A stretch of DNA of 64,000 bases from Axinella damicornis (Eukaryota; Porifera; Demospongiae; Axinellida; Axinellidae), in assembly GCA_963931865.1 (NCBI GenBank), contig OZ007507.1, positions 19,139,523 through 19,203,522 on the forward strand. The letters run 5' to 3'. This document shows positions 1-11,832 of the stretch, piece after piece. Under the pieces are notes generated by a model. The model searched no databases. It saw only the letters and a program-made list of their open reading frames with translations, and was not told where the DNA came from. Both the position numbers and the translations under genes were made by a program. How positions within the stretch are numbered: position 1 is the first letter of the stretch; each line of letters starts with the position of its first letter.

Positions 1-326
1 CATCTTCATAGCAGGCATCGGATGGTCTTCAGTGGAGTTTGAAGTCCCAGAGCTCATGTATTTGGAGATGGTGTCAAAGTTGAACTTGTAGACGTATCGC
101 TTCCCATGGACCTTATGCATTATCTTCTTGTCGTAGTAGTACCGAATGGCTCGACTCAACTTATCGTAGTTCATGCTCGGTTTGCGTTTCCGGACACCCC
201 ACAGCATCGAGACGGATTCCGGATCCAGTAATTTGAACTCTCCTTCACTCCCCGCCCATGTGATGATGTTTGAGTGTTGCTCATCTTGAAGGAGCTCCAG
301 CAGAAACTGCCAAAGCTGAATCTGAC
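1..326 (-). CDS. ERG/FLI1-like: ETS DNA-binding domain exon
   Basis: The acceptor CTCTGCAG precedes position 326. With one base from the preceding exon the reading opens [13 protein letters not shown] and runs through helix 3 ([19 protein letters not shown]) to the wing [11 protein letters not shown], then a low-complexity tail ([12 protein letters not shown]) running off the window. The two GGA-contacting arginines of helix 3 are present (SRAIRYYY; most family members read RALRYYY). No stop codon is seen, so the exon continues leftward. Confidence 0.93.
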
Positions 327-3300
327 CTGCAGAGTAAGAAGAGGAAGTTTCTGCTAGAGGAGTTTCTACTAGAGAAGCCTTACTCTATGTAAACAGTGCG
401 TTTTTTGACGTCACAACACAGGAAGTCAAAACCAGATCCCAGGAAGTAACTTGAGAACCCAGGAAGTACAAACTAGACTGTAACAGGATGCAGAGGTATG
501 TAGATGTAAACTGAAGCCCAAGGTGTAATAATTCCCATGTCTTTCAGTACAGTAGGAGGAGGGAACGATAATTAATTTTAAAATGACCAGGAGTCATCAC
601 TATTTGATTCAAGAGACGAACTTCGTTGGAGAGGGGCCAAACTCAAGGCTTGGTCCTGTCCGATGAACGGAGAAGGATAAAGCTTGTTGGTTTACCATGA
701 GACGTTAAGCCTGCCTTGCTACAGGTGGTTCTCTGTCAGGAAGCTGTGCTCATGGATTGTGTGAGTGACTTGTGGTCAGGTGGTTAAAAAGTTTGACAGA
801 GATAGGTCTCATGGCAAACCAACGTCTTCGGAGATGGGTCAAAACTCAATGCTTGGTCCTGTCCGATGAATGGCTAAAGACAAAGCATGTAATAGCAAGA
901 TCTATTGGCGATGATCCCAGTCATTCGGTCAACTGTGTCCAACCTGCCAGTATAACAGTGATTTCTGAGGTCCACATTGAACACGCACTGGTATGTAATT
1001 TCAGCTGAGGAGAGATATCCTGTCACCTAGTATATAGTACCTCTTATCTTTTAGAGTATAGCTAAAGTAAATGCTGTATTCTGATTGACCAGTTACCCAT
1101 TACTAAATTCCATAGTTGCGGGTTTTCTACATGTAGAAAACTCGGCCATACGGGTTTTCTATATTTAACAGGATTTGTACATGAGAACATGTCTGCTTGT
1201 AATGTTTTACAGCATTATTACAGGTTTACATGTTTATGGAATGCTACACTCTAAATCAGTTAGACAACTTGACCAATGGGATCTACGAGATTTAGAAACC
1301 CTCGGGCCCTAAGTAGCGCCCTCGCTGCGCTCGGGACGCTACAGCCCAGGGCCCTCGGGTTTCTAAATCGCGTAGATCCCTTGGTCTCAGTGTCTAACTT
1401 ATATGTAGTCCCTCTGGTTTGATCTTGTATTTGTTGTTTTGGTGTTGTACGAAACTACCCTCAGGGATGGTTTGCTGTTACAGTAGAGCTACATATTAGT
1501 ACATGTAGAGTCCTTTTTGGGTTGCTTGTCCACTCTGTAGCATTACCCATTATTGGCCGATGAGCATGAGAGGGAGTAATATTACCTGTACTGACATGTG
1601 AGCAAGCAGCATGAAGTAAGATTACTGTGCTCGCATTGGTCAATTTCAAAAAGTGAACATCGAAAAGTGGACAAGCATCCTGAAAAGGACAGTACTTCGG
1701 TCACCTTGTGCAAGAAGCCTAGTAATTTCAAAATGCAAAAAGCCTAGTAATTTCAAAATGTAAATCTTGTAATCTTGGGCATAAACCCTAGGAAACTACT
1801 GTTGAGCCGTAAATGGGAGCTTATTTACCACACATGCAGGCGGTCCTGTGTTGGTCAACTGTGGCATACCGGTGTGCGGAAAACTGAAAACATTGGGTTC
1901 ACTTTCTTCTCAGATAGCCAATCCAACGTCACGCTAGTCTGTATGTGATGCATGCAAACCTCAAATGCATGTGAGTCCTTGTGTAAACAAAATCACCACG
2001 TTTGTGAGATCACTTCAAGCATGCCCGGATAATGATACAAGTTTAAGGATCATGCCCACCTTGTTGAGGGTAGGGAGACTGGGGGGTCGTTGGGGTTCGG
2101 AGGTCTGTCTCCAGCACAGCACTGTTCCTTGCCATGGGTATGATGTGGAGGGGAGCTGGGCGGGGTCCCGTAGTTCCATCCAGCGGAGTACGATGGCTAG
2201 GGGCGGGGGTGTGGCTGGAGGCAGCCGAGGGGGGTGAGGGGGTATGTATGGTCGGAGGTGCTTGCTGAAAGGAGGGGCTTGCACTTGAGTGGCGCTTGGC
2301 GTAGAGGGGAGAGGGAGTCGGAGAGGGGGAGGCAGAGTGTGGAGCAGTAGAGATGGACAATCTCTGTCCATTGTTGGCCGAGGTACCTAAGTGGTACTTT
2401 GCTGTGTCCGCTACTGCAAAGGATGTTTGGGGAATCTGTGGTTGATGCTGCACGTGGTGGGCAATGGAGGTCTGATCGTGGGGTTTGCTCTGTGAGAGGG
2501 CAGTGATGCCCGGTGTGGAGTGTGAGAAGGTGGAGGGGGAGGGGAGAGATGGGGTGGGGAGAGAGGGGGGGGACGTGCGATGTGTTGCCAGGGATCGGGT
2601 CTGCTGCAAGAGCTGCTGCATTGCAACATATGAGGGCCAATCACTGAACTGCTCCAGGTTGAAGTCTGTGAGGGAGGAGGTAGGCAAGAGGAAGGAGAGG
2701 GGGGAGAGGAAGGAGAGGGGGGAGAGGAGAGGGTAACTCAATACTCCTCTTTTATAGTCCACACTGCTACCATTGCAGTACATTCACTGAGTTATAATGA
2801 ACAACAATAGTTCCTCAAATTATGAAAACAGAGAGACTTCCGAGAATTGTCACAGACTGGAAAGTGGGGATATCCGAGAACAACCTTCAGTTTGCAAAAA
2901 GGAAGGAAAACAAAAGCCTCTAAAAGAAACTGACGGAAAGTAAGCAAAAAACATCTTCCATGATAGCTGGTTTCAGACCAAACACATAATTATCCCACGC
3001 ACGCATGCACAAGCGGTGTTAATTAATCAGTTGTCGTATCTAGTCACTGATTGACTTCCAGGACAGTTACTGCATTTTGAGAGTCGTCTTGATTTCCACT
3101 CAGAGTAACATTTAACTTTCTAGCAAAAGCTTCCAGTAGACTGTTTGCAAAAGTTTGCATTTCACGGAGGAGTTCTAATTTAATCATAGTCATTTTTGTC
3201 TGTCTATAAGAGGCCTATGCCAATAGCAAGGGTTAATAGCAGAGCATTTACAGTAGGCCCAGCATGTAAACTCCACAGTATTTCCACACAGGGCAATCAA

Positions 3301-6300
3301 TCTGCCCAGTACAGTGTATCCAAAAACCCAGCTACTTTTGCATCAGTCATTTGGGGTAGACACCTCCCAGGACAGGAAAGCATCAGGTAATGCAATGGTT
3401 CTGATTGGATTACATGCTCAATGGTACGCCTTACTGTGCAACTTTTGGTATTGCCTTAGTGTGCAACTTTTGGTATTTCTGACAACCTGCGGGCAGCAGA
3501 AAGGAAGTGCAGCAGAAAGGAAGTACAAGAGTCACCACACCACAAAGAGTGCCCCACCTTTGAACCCCCAGCAGGAAAGGCTGGAATTCATGACCGTGTA
3601 GGACTTTGAAGTTTACACAATGTACATGAAATTGGAAGACTGGGAGAGCGCCATACGAATGAAGTGACTATAAGCAGCAGGCAAGATTCTGTGTTCTGCA
3701 GACCAGCTCCTCCAGACCAGTAGCAGTGGTCTGGAACTAGACTACCCACACATTGCAGCTAGCCTTGTCCCAGGCTCTGATATGCTCAACTAGTGAGTGG
3801 AGCCTGAGGATGAAGCTGCATTGACTTGGAGTTTCAACACAAAATTCAATACTACTGATAGTCACAGCACATACACTTGCAGTGATTTGCGTAATACACT
3901 ACGTTGGTACAAGAGACATAATTATGATTATCACATAGGGTTAGTAAACTGAGCATGTGACTGTCATGTGAGGTAAGTGAAAACAGCATGTGATTGTCAC
4001 ATGATAAACGTTTGGGCTTAGCTACCAGGGGCGGGGGAGGAGGGGATGGAAAAGGAGGAGAGGGAGTTGGCTGAGGCCACCTTCATAGCAGGAAGTGAGA
4101 TCAGGGGAGAGGAAGTGAAGGGGAGTGGGCAACTGCCCTGCCCAATGAACCAGGAAGGAACCATGGTGGAACCTGTCTGGCGTGGTCACCCACGGGACAA
4201 GCAACTGGTGGCTGCTTTAGCCGGCTGTTTTGTACAGGGTCCATGCAACTGGTAAGAAGTAGTGACCATATCAGAGAGCACTAGCAATGAGCATCACATT
4301 CCATGGCCACCTCCTGAGTAAAAACAGTCATACAGAATTGCTGGCAACGCGCTGGGAACCGGCCAGGATTGTTGTGCTTAGACAATTTGGCTAGCTAGGA
4401 TTAGAGGCACACTGTGTCAATGTAGGAGACCTGTCATAAACTGCGAATGCATGTCTTTCGGTCCTGCGCCTCAACAAAAACACTTTCAGCGGTCTACACT
4501 GTTTGTGAACAAGACGTTTGAGACCACCAAACAAACAGGAACGAGCTGGGCAAACACGGGGCACAGCAGGACACACGCCCGGGAACAAACTCAGTCTGTT
4601 GTTGTAGCCCGTGCTGAGGGGCTAATAATAACACTCCCAGGAAACTGGAAGGAAAACCTAACATGATATGACTGTGTACTGCCAGCTACCACCAGAGGTT
4701 AATAGCTCTGCTTCAGAGGCCACAATCAGGCTAACCTGGAGATTACAAGTGGTTGGCCGGTAAAGCAGCGATTGATATGGACTCTACAATTGCAAGTGCT
4801 GTTTGTTATCCTGAATTAGCCTTGCATGTAACAAAAGTGGATTGTAGCTTACACCTCATGATCACGCTGTGTGTCTATAGACCGGTTGAGTCTAGCGGGT
4901 TACATACATGTAGGTCAAAGGTCAGTCTGGGAGTTGTGTTCCTAAACACTGTGTGTTTCCTGTGGAAATGACAGAAGACGTACCTGGTGGTTGGGACATC
5001 CTGGGAAGACACATACGACGCTCACCAGCACACCTGGAGTCTGTAGGATTCAAACCTGGGACTTTTGATCTAAAGTCAAACTCTTTAACCGCGTGCACCT
5101 GACCCACAAGTCACTCACAAGGCTAATCCACAGCAGTAAGGGAGTCATTAGCTTCCTGACAGAGTATCATCTATATATAGCAAGATTCATTACAGGCTTA
5201 AACTACAGAATCTAAGTACTGAAAACCACGTAATCTCTAGTAATCTTCAGCGGTCTCTAGTAATCTCTAGTAATCTTCAGCGGTCTCTAGTAAACTCTAG
5301 TAATCTTCAGCGGTCTCTAGTAATCTCTAGTAATCTCCAGTGGTCTCTAGTAATCTCTAGTAATCTCCAGTGGTCTCTAGTAATCTCTAATGATCTGGTG
5401 AGCATCTGTCCAATGCGACTGCCGGAACTAAACGAGGAACAGTCACCACTGACGATGAAGGCTTCTCTAATAATGCAGTGAAATCCTATTGGTCACAGCC
5501 ACATTAGACTAATAGCCATGTTTTGGCTGGGATTAATGAAGCCTGGTCGGGTTCAGGAAGGAAACAAGATTGCCTCACCTTGACTGGAAGGATGTGTTCT
5601 GGTGCGTCAGATGATCAAAATATCCTGGCTGTCAAATCCTGTTTGTATTGGAGGTCTCTCCATTAGTTTGCTACACAATACATCCACCATGTGACCAATC
5701 ACAAAGCTGCATTTGGTGTCTAGACAGGAAGTAAAAGCATTTAATTAATTCCTTAGGAATTGAGTTGGATGTGAAGTGAGACAGGCAGCTGCTTGAGGTA
5801 GGTCTCTTGGCTACACTCGGCCTGCATACATGACCATCTCAACAAACTCCATAGCTATCACGGCAGAGAGAGCCGGCCATTGCTGCTGCCAGGCCCACCA
5901 GATGGGTGGGAGTCGTTGGCCACAACAGTGGAAGGAAAGTTGAACTAAGTTGTGGGAAAGGAAGGAAGCCTGATGGGGCAGAAGGAAGTGGTAAGCAAGT
6001 ACTGTGCCATGGAGGGTCATGGGTCAAGTGCTTCTGGCAGGAAGGGTTAATAGCACAGGACATATGCAGGAAGGAAGAAGCCTTTTGGAAGTGAGGCGTG
6101 AAATCAGCACCTACCACCACACAATGTTGCTGACTTTAATCCATGCACTACAAAGTGGTGGTTTCCTAACACTAAACAGGTTTGGCAGAAGCACTTTAGC
6201 TTTGGTCAGGCAAAATACATATATAGAGGGTGCAAAGCAGCCAACGAGGAGCATACACTTGCTTTGTAGGGGGCATTTCACCGCAAGGAAAAGAGATTGG

Positions 6301-7059
6301 GTCGCCGGGTCTGCTGGACATGTTCCACCGCACCTGCTAAACTATAACTTAGGGAAATTAAGCAAATACCAAATCTTAATAACTCTTTTGAGAAAGCAAA
6401 AACTAAATCTTAATAACGACACTGTAGGCATAGTATAGCCTGCGTCACTGACTGCTGAAGTTGTGACAGAAAGGAAGTGTAAATTCACACAGTTATTAGA
6501 GATTAAGGGATCAGCAGAGTGGATTAATATCTAGCTGCTGGTTCAGTGTGTAGGTAGCCACGGCAGTGATCAGTCATGAGCAGCGTAGGATGTACGTAAC
6601 CACAGCTTGTCTCATGGTTTATATGGCAACATCGTAACATCGCAGGAGACCAGGGTACATGTTCTGAGTGGGCACAAGACCGGTAGCTAAGGAAGGTCTC
6701 TCTGTCTTTGTTGCTGCTTGACTTGTTGGATAATTAAACGTAGCCCTCTGATTGGTTGAACCTTATAGCCATCAGAAACAGCTATTTACATGTATAATTA
6801 AGTGCACACACTAATAAACAATTAACACTAGAGGAATTTGTAGACTGATTGTTGGTACACTAAGCTAAGTACAACAAGGTATCAACAGCTCAACAGCTGA
6901 GCCACATCCTCTGATCTGGGGCAGTGCAGCCACATGTTGTGGCGCTGCTGCATAAGTTATGGCACTCCTTACCTCTGAAAGGGTTGCGTGGTGTTGGGGA
7001 GGGGAGCGGGTAGGGGACACCTAGCAGAGGGTTGGCTAGCAATGGAGGTGGGACTGGAG

Positions 7060-7097
<38 letters not shown>

Positions 7098-10000
7098 GAG
7101 AGGGAGGAGGGGGGACGAAAAGAGGGAGGAAGTGGGAGGGAGAGGGAATCTAATTGGACGACCACAATATTGTTAATGTACTAGTAACATCACATGAACT
7201 TTGTGATTGATAAGGAAGTACGCAGGTACAGCAATCATCTGAAACAAAAGCAGCCCATTTCAAGAGAGACAGACAGTTGGGCTCTTGTTGTACGAGAGGG
7301 GCTTTCTGTTGCTATGGTTACATATACTACGCTATGCTCCACAGACCTGGGTAGTAGCCTGAGCGGAGGTGGGGGAGATAGATGTTATCATGGGTAGGGG
7401 AGCGCTTCTGGAAGTCTGCAAGAAATAATAAAGAGAGAGAGAGCGACAGGAATAATCAAAAGAGAGACAGAGAGGCTGTTTCATGCAACCTAGAGCCCTA
7501 CTATTGAGTGCAGCTAGCACACAACTAGGTAGCTACTCACTCATGAGTGAGGAGAAGTCTCCCATGGAGGACGGCCAGAGGTAGGGCCAGGCCATGCCAA
7601 AGCCAGGTGACATCAACCCTGAGCAGAGCATTACATCATAGTGATGTCATAATGATGTTAACTAAGTGAGGCAATCAACAAACAGAATTCAAACTGCCAC
7701 TGGTGTGCTGGTCAGAGTCAAAGGTTAATGATATTCATCAACTGTGTACAAGGAAATATCATTGGTTGAACAGGCAGTGTTGCCAAGGCAGTATTGTCAC
7801 TCGGGCAAGAGTTCATAACAATAACATATTGTTATGCACTCTTGCACTCGGCTATACTCGTAGATAACAAAAAGATATGTGAGCCCCATTGGTTGCCATT
7901 GCTCTCTTCAATGGTCACTGGCAGTACTTGACGTCACGTACGTTGCTATAAATGTTTAAATGCCACTTCCTAGCTAGACAGGAAGAAGCGGTATAAGTTT
8001 TAAATGTTGAGAATGTGTTCAAGACAAGTTACAATGTTGTCAACTCTACTTCATGTAAGACAGGCTACATCGCTACGGGACGGGCGAACTACTTAGATCA
8101 AAGAGGCGTTGCAAGATACATTGGGCTGCCGAGGCTGGTTTGTGTTGTTGCTCTTTGGTGAGTGCAGAGTTCTCTTATGCTGCTTTTAGGAGCATCTGCT
8201 GAACCAACAGCTGAGAATAGTCACTAGTATCACTTTCACTGTTTGGGATTTGACAAGGGCTTCCTCAGTCAGTACTTATTGTTAGTTTAGCATGTTGGTT
8301 AATTTAAGACAAGCTATAGCATTTAATTGGTGGACTGTATTGTTCCACTTCCTGTTGGACAGGAACAAGCATCTTATCAGGTTGCTAGAACCAACAACAG
8401 CCCACCTCCCACCGCCCACCTCCCCGACAGGATGAGGGTGAGTAAAAGGGAATCGATGCAGCACTGGATTTTACAGCTCTCCCGCTCTGCCTGGAGAGCT
8501 GTAAAATGTGTTGACATGTGGTCTACTGTTTCTGCTCTGCTGGTGTTGACGTACTCATATGGCTGTGTACTTGTTTACAGGAAGGAAATATTAATTCCGC
8601 AGGAAGAACACATGCTTGCATGCAAATGTGTTGACATGTGATCACAGGAAACACCACACAGAGGAAAAAACCTGATCAAGGTATCTGTCATTTCAGAGGT
8701 TTAAATTTCACTTGACAAAAGAAGTGTACAGCGCAACTACGGATGTTAATCCCAGATCTGTGGCTGGGAGATTACAAGACTAGTGTCGGGGAGAATTATA
8801 TGTATTCAACAAGGGGCTCCTCCAAGCCCGCCCGCCTACCTCTGTTCTCCAGTGTGGCAGCACTGTCTTCAGACTTCCCCACGGCAACTAATGAACAGAA
8901 ACACATCTCGGAGTAATTATTATTATTTCGTGGAATTTCACAGATACAGTAGCCCCCACCCGCCCCCTCATATACCCCCCTCATATACGTACTACAGCCA
9001 GACTGGCAAATGACTTCATAGTTTTGATCACTCCCTTGGCCATGAATTTGACAAGACATGGTCTATTAGCACCCAGCACAAGGCCACAGAATCATGTGAT
9101 TACCTCATTCACCCAAAGAGGAAACAATGATTAGGTATTTCAAATTTAAGAAAATTAATTTTATCACCTGGGGAATCAGCAACATCAACTTTAAATGGCA
9201 TTATGTGTAGTCACATGACTTTTAACCAATGAGATTTCTCAGTGTGGGTCATGTGACCTACAAGAAAGCTGCATTTGGCCCCCAGACAGGAGAAAGAAAG
9301 CACTTATTGCTTAATGATGAATAAGCTGAAGATTGTCTATAAATCACATACTGTACTTTGCCCCACACATAAAAAGTTCAGTTTCAGCAATCAACCTCTG
9401 ACCTCCTGCACCCACTGTGTAGGCTGATGTGTGTACAAGAGTATTTGGGGGTCTGACCTACACTCATTTCTTGGAAACCATTATCCCTGGAAACAATGAG
9501 TAATATTTGGGGGACAGGTGGGTGTGTTTGGGTTATTGGGGACTGTCAAGTGCTGTGAGACAACTACATTGGAATGGGGAGCTTGTCCCACGGAATGCCC
9601 ATCAGGTATGCAGTGAAGACAGACAGTTCCTATTGCACAGGAACCGTACTAGGAAGCCAGGGCTCCAGGCTGACTGAACGCTACCGGCAGAGTCACTGGT
9701 TGGTCAACGGTGCACGACTATTGCTCGATGGAGTCTGGCAGTGCACATTAAGAGACGCCACATCAAGATGTCGACACCACACTAGAACAGCAGGGAGATT
9801 ACTTGTAGAGTCTTGGTTTTGCAAGCCTAGTTTGCATGATCCATAATACTGTGCTCACAGTATTGTGCATTAGTGCATCAGGATCCACCAATCCCAGTTA
9901 AGTTCTAGTGCGCTTGCTCAACGTGACCAGTATGCTTCTCCAGTAATCTCCCAGTTGGGATGATGCACTTACTGTGTATCAGCCAATCAAGGAAGCACCC

Positions 10001-11832
10001 TGTGATTAGCATGTGACCATAGCTCTCAACGGGATGGGATTCTAGAGATTACCATCATGAATGATGAACATAATGACTCACCACTTCTAGCCCTCAGTAG
10101 AGTCAGATGAGAGTAGAGGACGTCGCCGGTATACGGCGGAGATCGCTCCACAAACTCTTCCTTGGATAGGTGGCACAGCTGTACCCCCGTCAAGGGAAAG
10201 TTAGACACCTGGATGGGATCCAGTCCAAACTCCTGTGCAGCCCAGTCCAGCCATTGCTCAACATGCTGACGGCTCCACTTCAGTGGATCTGCAGGGTCAA
10301 AAGAGTTTTGACCAATCAGAGGCCTTAATTTATCCACTGGACAGGAAGCACTAGACATCAAATTGCTAGTTGTTAAAAATCATATGGAGTAGTGTGTGGA
10401 TACAGCTGTAGACATTATCATAACATCATCATGCAAAACCGAGACCATAGGCTGACATTTTGAAATTTCCCAGCTGCCAAATTCAGCAAAACCAATCTAA
10501 ATAAGTTCCTGTTTAGGTGCCAAATATGGTCCTCTGATAGGCTGAAATCACACTCTCATGTCAAGGATGTACACATGACAGGAAGTTCAACACCTGCCAG
10601 ACCCCTTAAGGTTGCCGCAACCAGGTAGGCAGGAAATCATTTTCACATTGATTACAGTAAGTTCCAGGTTAGGCCACTGTGCATTGCGATCTTGGGTGAA
10701 AAGAGCCCTAAGGTACCAGCATTTGAAGTGCTCTCTAGGGTACCATAGGTTAATTATGTTATGAAAGTACTTCCTAGAAAATCTTTTTGGCTTCTGCCCT
10801 TAGAGTACAGTACAAATTGGCCTCCCAATTAGAAATTACTTAACACTGCCTCATGGCACCACAGTAATTCACACCCCCATTTCCAAGACACGTATGGTCA
10901 TACATAGCACAGTCAAAATTCGAAGATGCAACAGCATACCCCACCGCAAATACCTTGACTGCTATGAAAATGGATCCAATGTAGCAGCGCAACTATACTG
11001 CACAAGGGGTGGTCACTCCAATAAGTGCTTAGAGCTGTGACTGGGGTCACCGTTCCAAAATGTGCCTGAGACCACATGTCCACACTGCTAAACGTCCACT
11101 GCCCCTCGCCTTGTTCCCAGGCCTTCTCACTGCAAGCGATAAACGCTGGCCTGGAAACGAGGTTACACTGTCTATATCTGCGTGTTGTGACCCCGGTCGC
11201 AACTCTGCTCATTGGAGTGATTACCCCTGGCTGTAAGTGCCTAACCTGTCAACACACGGAGGGAGAGAACGAGGCGAAGGGAAGTTATTCAACGTTTGTT
11301 TGTACAGGAAATGCCTATGAATAGGTAGACAGGACATGACGCCAGAGCTTCCTGCTAAACGAGATTCATTTTATCGTATTATGATAAGATTTCCGGTGGA
11401 AAGTCTGCGAAAGTTCCAGGGTTTAGCTACCAATTCACACCTGTCAAGGACATTGACATGGCTGCACATCAAGCCATAGATACTATGTTTCAGCAAGCAT
11501 TCATACGAGATTCATAATATTATGCTTTCAGATCCACACTGCATGCATGCACGCATGCAAACTCACCTGAGGGAAGACAGAGGAAGTCCGACTGTTCGCG
11601 GTCAGACCACGAAGCTGCCTTCTTCAGCGATCCTCCCTCGCTTGCGCAAAGGTTGGGGGAGTGCTTTCGCTTGGTTCCAACAATGCTGCTGTATTCAGCC
11701 GGCTGCTGCTGCGAGCTAGAATCCATCTCCCTCGCACTTTGTGGGAGTGAGGTAAAACTATGCCTTCTTCTGCGTTTCGGGGTTTCAGTTATGGCTGCCA
11801 TTCGACTGGGGCTACGATCGGCTTCCAAGTAC
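1..11832 (-). CDS. ERG/FLI1-like: ERG/FLI1-like ETS transcription factor, 3' end truncated by the window
   Basis: Sequence-specific nuclear transcription factor binding GGAA cores. Exons in transcript order (minus strand): 11832-11567 (ATG at 11801), 10288-10082, 8887-8840, 7618-7541, 7415-7347, 7053-6973, 2665-2060 and 326-1. Two weaker candidates lie at 5969-5862 and 4137-4081. The first exon is basic and serine-rich ([14 protein letters not shown], likely nuclear localisation). The second encodes a Pointed/SAM domain, and the last a near-complete ETS domain. [18 protein letters not shown] and [15 protein letters not shown] fit the ERG/FLI1 subfamily better than ETS1, GABPA or ETV6. Every internal exon is a multiple of 3 and enters and leaves in phase 1, and the last join rebuilds GQIQLWQ, the usual start of an ETS domain. 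The C-terminus lies beyond position 1. The subfamily call is less certain than the ETS call. Confidence 0.88.
622..890. repeat. Compound repeat with direct and inverted copies plus SINE head
   Basis: A block containing CTTGGTCCTGTCCGATGAA occurs twice in direct orientation (about 625-685 and 825-890). GTTGGTTTACCATGAGAC (686-703) is inverted at 806-823. Between them, 760-796 matches the 5' part of the tRNA-like repeat found in reverse at 5028-5120. Confidence 0.55.
1259..1400. repeat. Foldback element with long arms
   Basis: Arms GGGATCTACGAGATTTAGAA and its near-complement TTTCTAAATCGCGTAGATCCC extend outward through TTGACCAA/TTGGTC and GTTAGACA/TGTCTAAC, flanking a GC-rich loop. It lies in the last intron (326-2060) of the ETS gene. 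Confidence 0.7.
2060..2665 (-). CDS. ERG/FLI1-like: Pro/Ser/His-rich linker exon of the ETS factor
   Basis: A 606-base exon between acceptor CCTCCCTCACAG (ending 2666) and donor CAACAAG/GTGGGC (exon ends 2060), entering and leaving in phase 1. It opens [20 protein letters not shown] and is then dominated by Pro, Ser, His and Thr, as expected of a disordered activation or linker segment between Pointed and ETS domains. The region directly upstream of the acceptor (plus 2668-2736) is a GGAGAGG/AAGGAG repeat, which is pyrimidine on the coding strand. Confidence 0.8.
4081..4137 (-). CDS. Tentative 57-bp ETS-gene exon
   Basis: Acceptor TTCATTGGGCAG and donor TATGAAG/GTGGCC bracket 57 bases that are open in the phase-1 frame ([19 protein letters not shown]) and preserve that frame. 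It matches the phase and composition of neighbouring exons, but the splice signals are ordinary and no domain is present, so chance is a real alternative. Confidence 0.3.
5028..5120 (-). repeat. tRNA-derived SINE head
   Basis: The minus strand reads GTGAGTGACTTGTGGGTCAG, then GCGGTTAAAGAGTTTGAC, and contains a polymerase III B box GGTTTGAATCC (plus 5046-5056). It does not fold as an intact tRNA gene by eye. The same head occurs at 760-796. Confidence 0.5.
5228..5398. repeat. 12-bp tandem repeat TCTCTAGTAATC
   Basis: Degenerate head-to-tail copies of TCTCTAGTAATC and CTTCAGCGG variants fill this stretch. The same unit recurs at about 59369-59425. Confidence 0.75.
5862..5969 (-). CDS. Tentative 108-bp ETS-gene exon
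   Basis: Acceptor CTGCCCCATCAG and a weak donor (CTGCC/GTGATAG) bracket 108 bases open in phase 1, reading [20 protein letters not shown] then an Ala/Gly stretch. The hydrophobic Pro-rich character resembles the accepted short exons at 6973-7618. The donor lacks a consensus +4/+5, which is the main doubt. Confidence 0.38.
6973..8887 (-). CDS. ERG/FLI1-like: Four short frame-preserving exons of the ETS factor
   Basis: In transcript order these are 8887-8840 (48 bp, [15 protein letters not shown]), 7618-7541 (78 bp, [20 protein letters not shown]), 7415-7347 (69 bp, [20 protein letters not shown]) and 7053-6973 (81 bp, [20 protein letters not shown]). Each has an AG acceptor and GT donor (GTAGGC, GTGAGT, GTCTGT, GTAAGG), a length divisible by 3, and an open phase-1 frame. 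They form the linker between the Pointed and ETS domains. Because all are symmetric, any could be skipped without breaking the frame. Upstream of the last exon (plus 7063-7096) is a 34-base G run that serves as a C-run pyrimidine tract on the coding strand. Confidence 0.65.
7063..7096. repeat. G34 homopolymer
   Basis: Uninterrupted G run. On the ETS gene's coding strand it is the C tract directly before the acceptor of exon 7053-6973. Confidence 0.85.
7800..7855. repeat. Short foldback element
   Basis: GGGCAAGAGTTCATAACAAT (7803-7822) and ATTGTTATGCACTCTTGCAC (7828-7847) form a 20-base stem with one or two mismatches and a 5-base loop. Confidence 0.65.
8469..8506. repeat. Perfect 14-bp-stem hairpin
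   Basis: TTTTACAGCTCTCC pairs with GGAGAGCTGTAAAA around a 10-base loop. AAATGTGTTGACATGTG follows it and is repeated at 8624-8640. Confidence 0.7.
10082..10288 (-). CDS. ERG/FLI1-like: Pointed (PNT/SAM) domain exon
   Basis: This 207-base phase 1-1 exon has acceptor TTTTGACCCTGCAG and donor AAGTG/GTGAGT. It reads [20 protein letters not shown], then [20 protein letters not shown], then [10 protein letters not shown]. This is the ETS-family Pointed fold, with the conserved W..HV.QWL.WA core and the GxxLC..S.E.F motif, closest by eye to ERG/FLI1. The domain mediates protein contacts, not DNA binding. Confidence 0.9.
11006..11229. repeat. Foldback element, family 2 (CTTAGAGCTG type)
   Basis: Left arm GGTCACTCCAATAAGTGCTT-AGAGCTGTGA and right arm GTTGTGACC...CATTGGAGTGATTACCCC are inverted copies. 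A CCTTGTTCCCAGGCC / GGCCTGGAAACGAGG hairpin of the TAGCCTCG family lies between them (about 11108-11164). A related arm pair is found at 56498-56700. Confidence 0.55.
11567..11832 (-). CDS. ERG/FLI1-like: N-terminal exon of the ETS factor
   Basis: Acceptor ATATACAG precedes 11832 and donor CCCTCAG/GTGAGT follows 11567. The first in-frame ATG (11801-11799) reads [20 protein letters not shown]. The frame is also open upstream to the acceptor, so an upstream untranslated or coding exon must exist further right, probably within 11840-12230. The exon exits in phase 1 and joins exactly to the Pointed exon. Confidence 0.75.

Noticed and set aside
5028..5120. Functional tRNA gene on the minus strand
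   Set aside because: The B box is good, but acceptor and D stems do not pair and flanking sequence recurs elsewhere as a SINE.
5578..5640. Minus-strand stretch [14 protein letters not shown] before a strong GTGAGG donor, as another ETS-gene exon
   Set aside because: Its acceptor choices give a length that is not a multiple of 3 and an exit phase that does not fit the strictly phase-1 neighbours.
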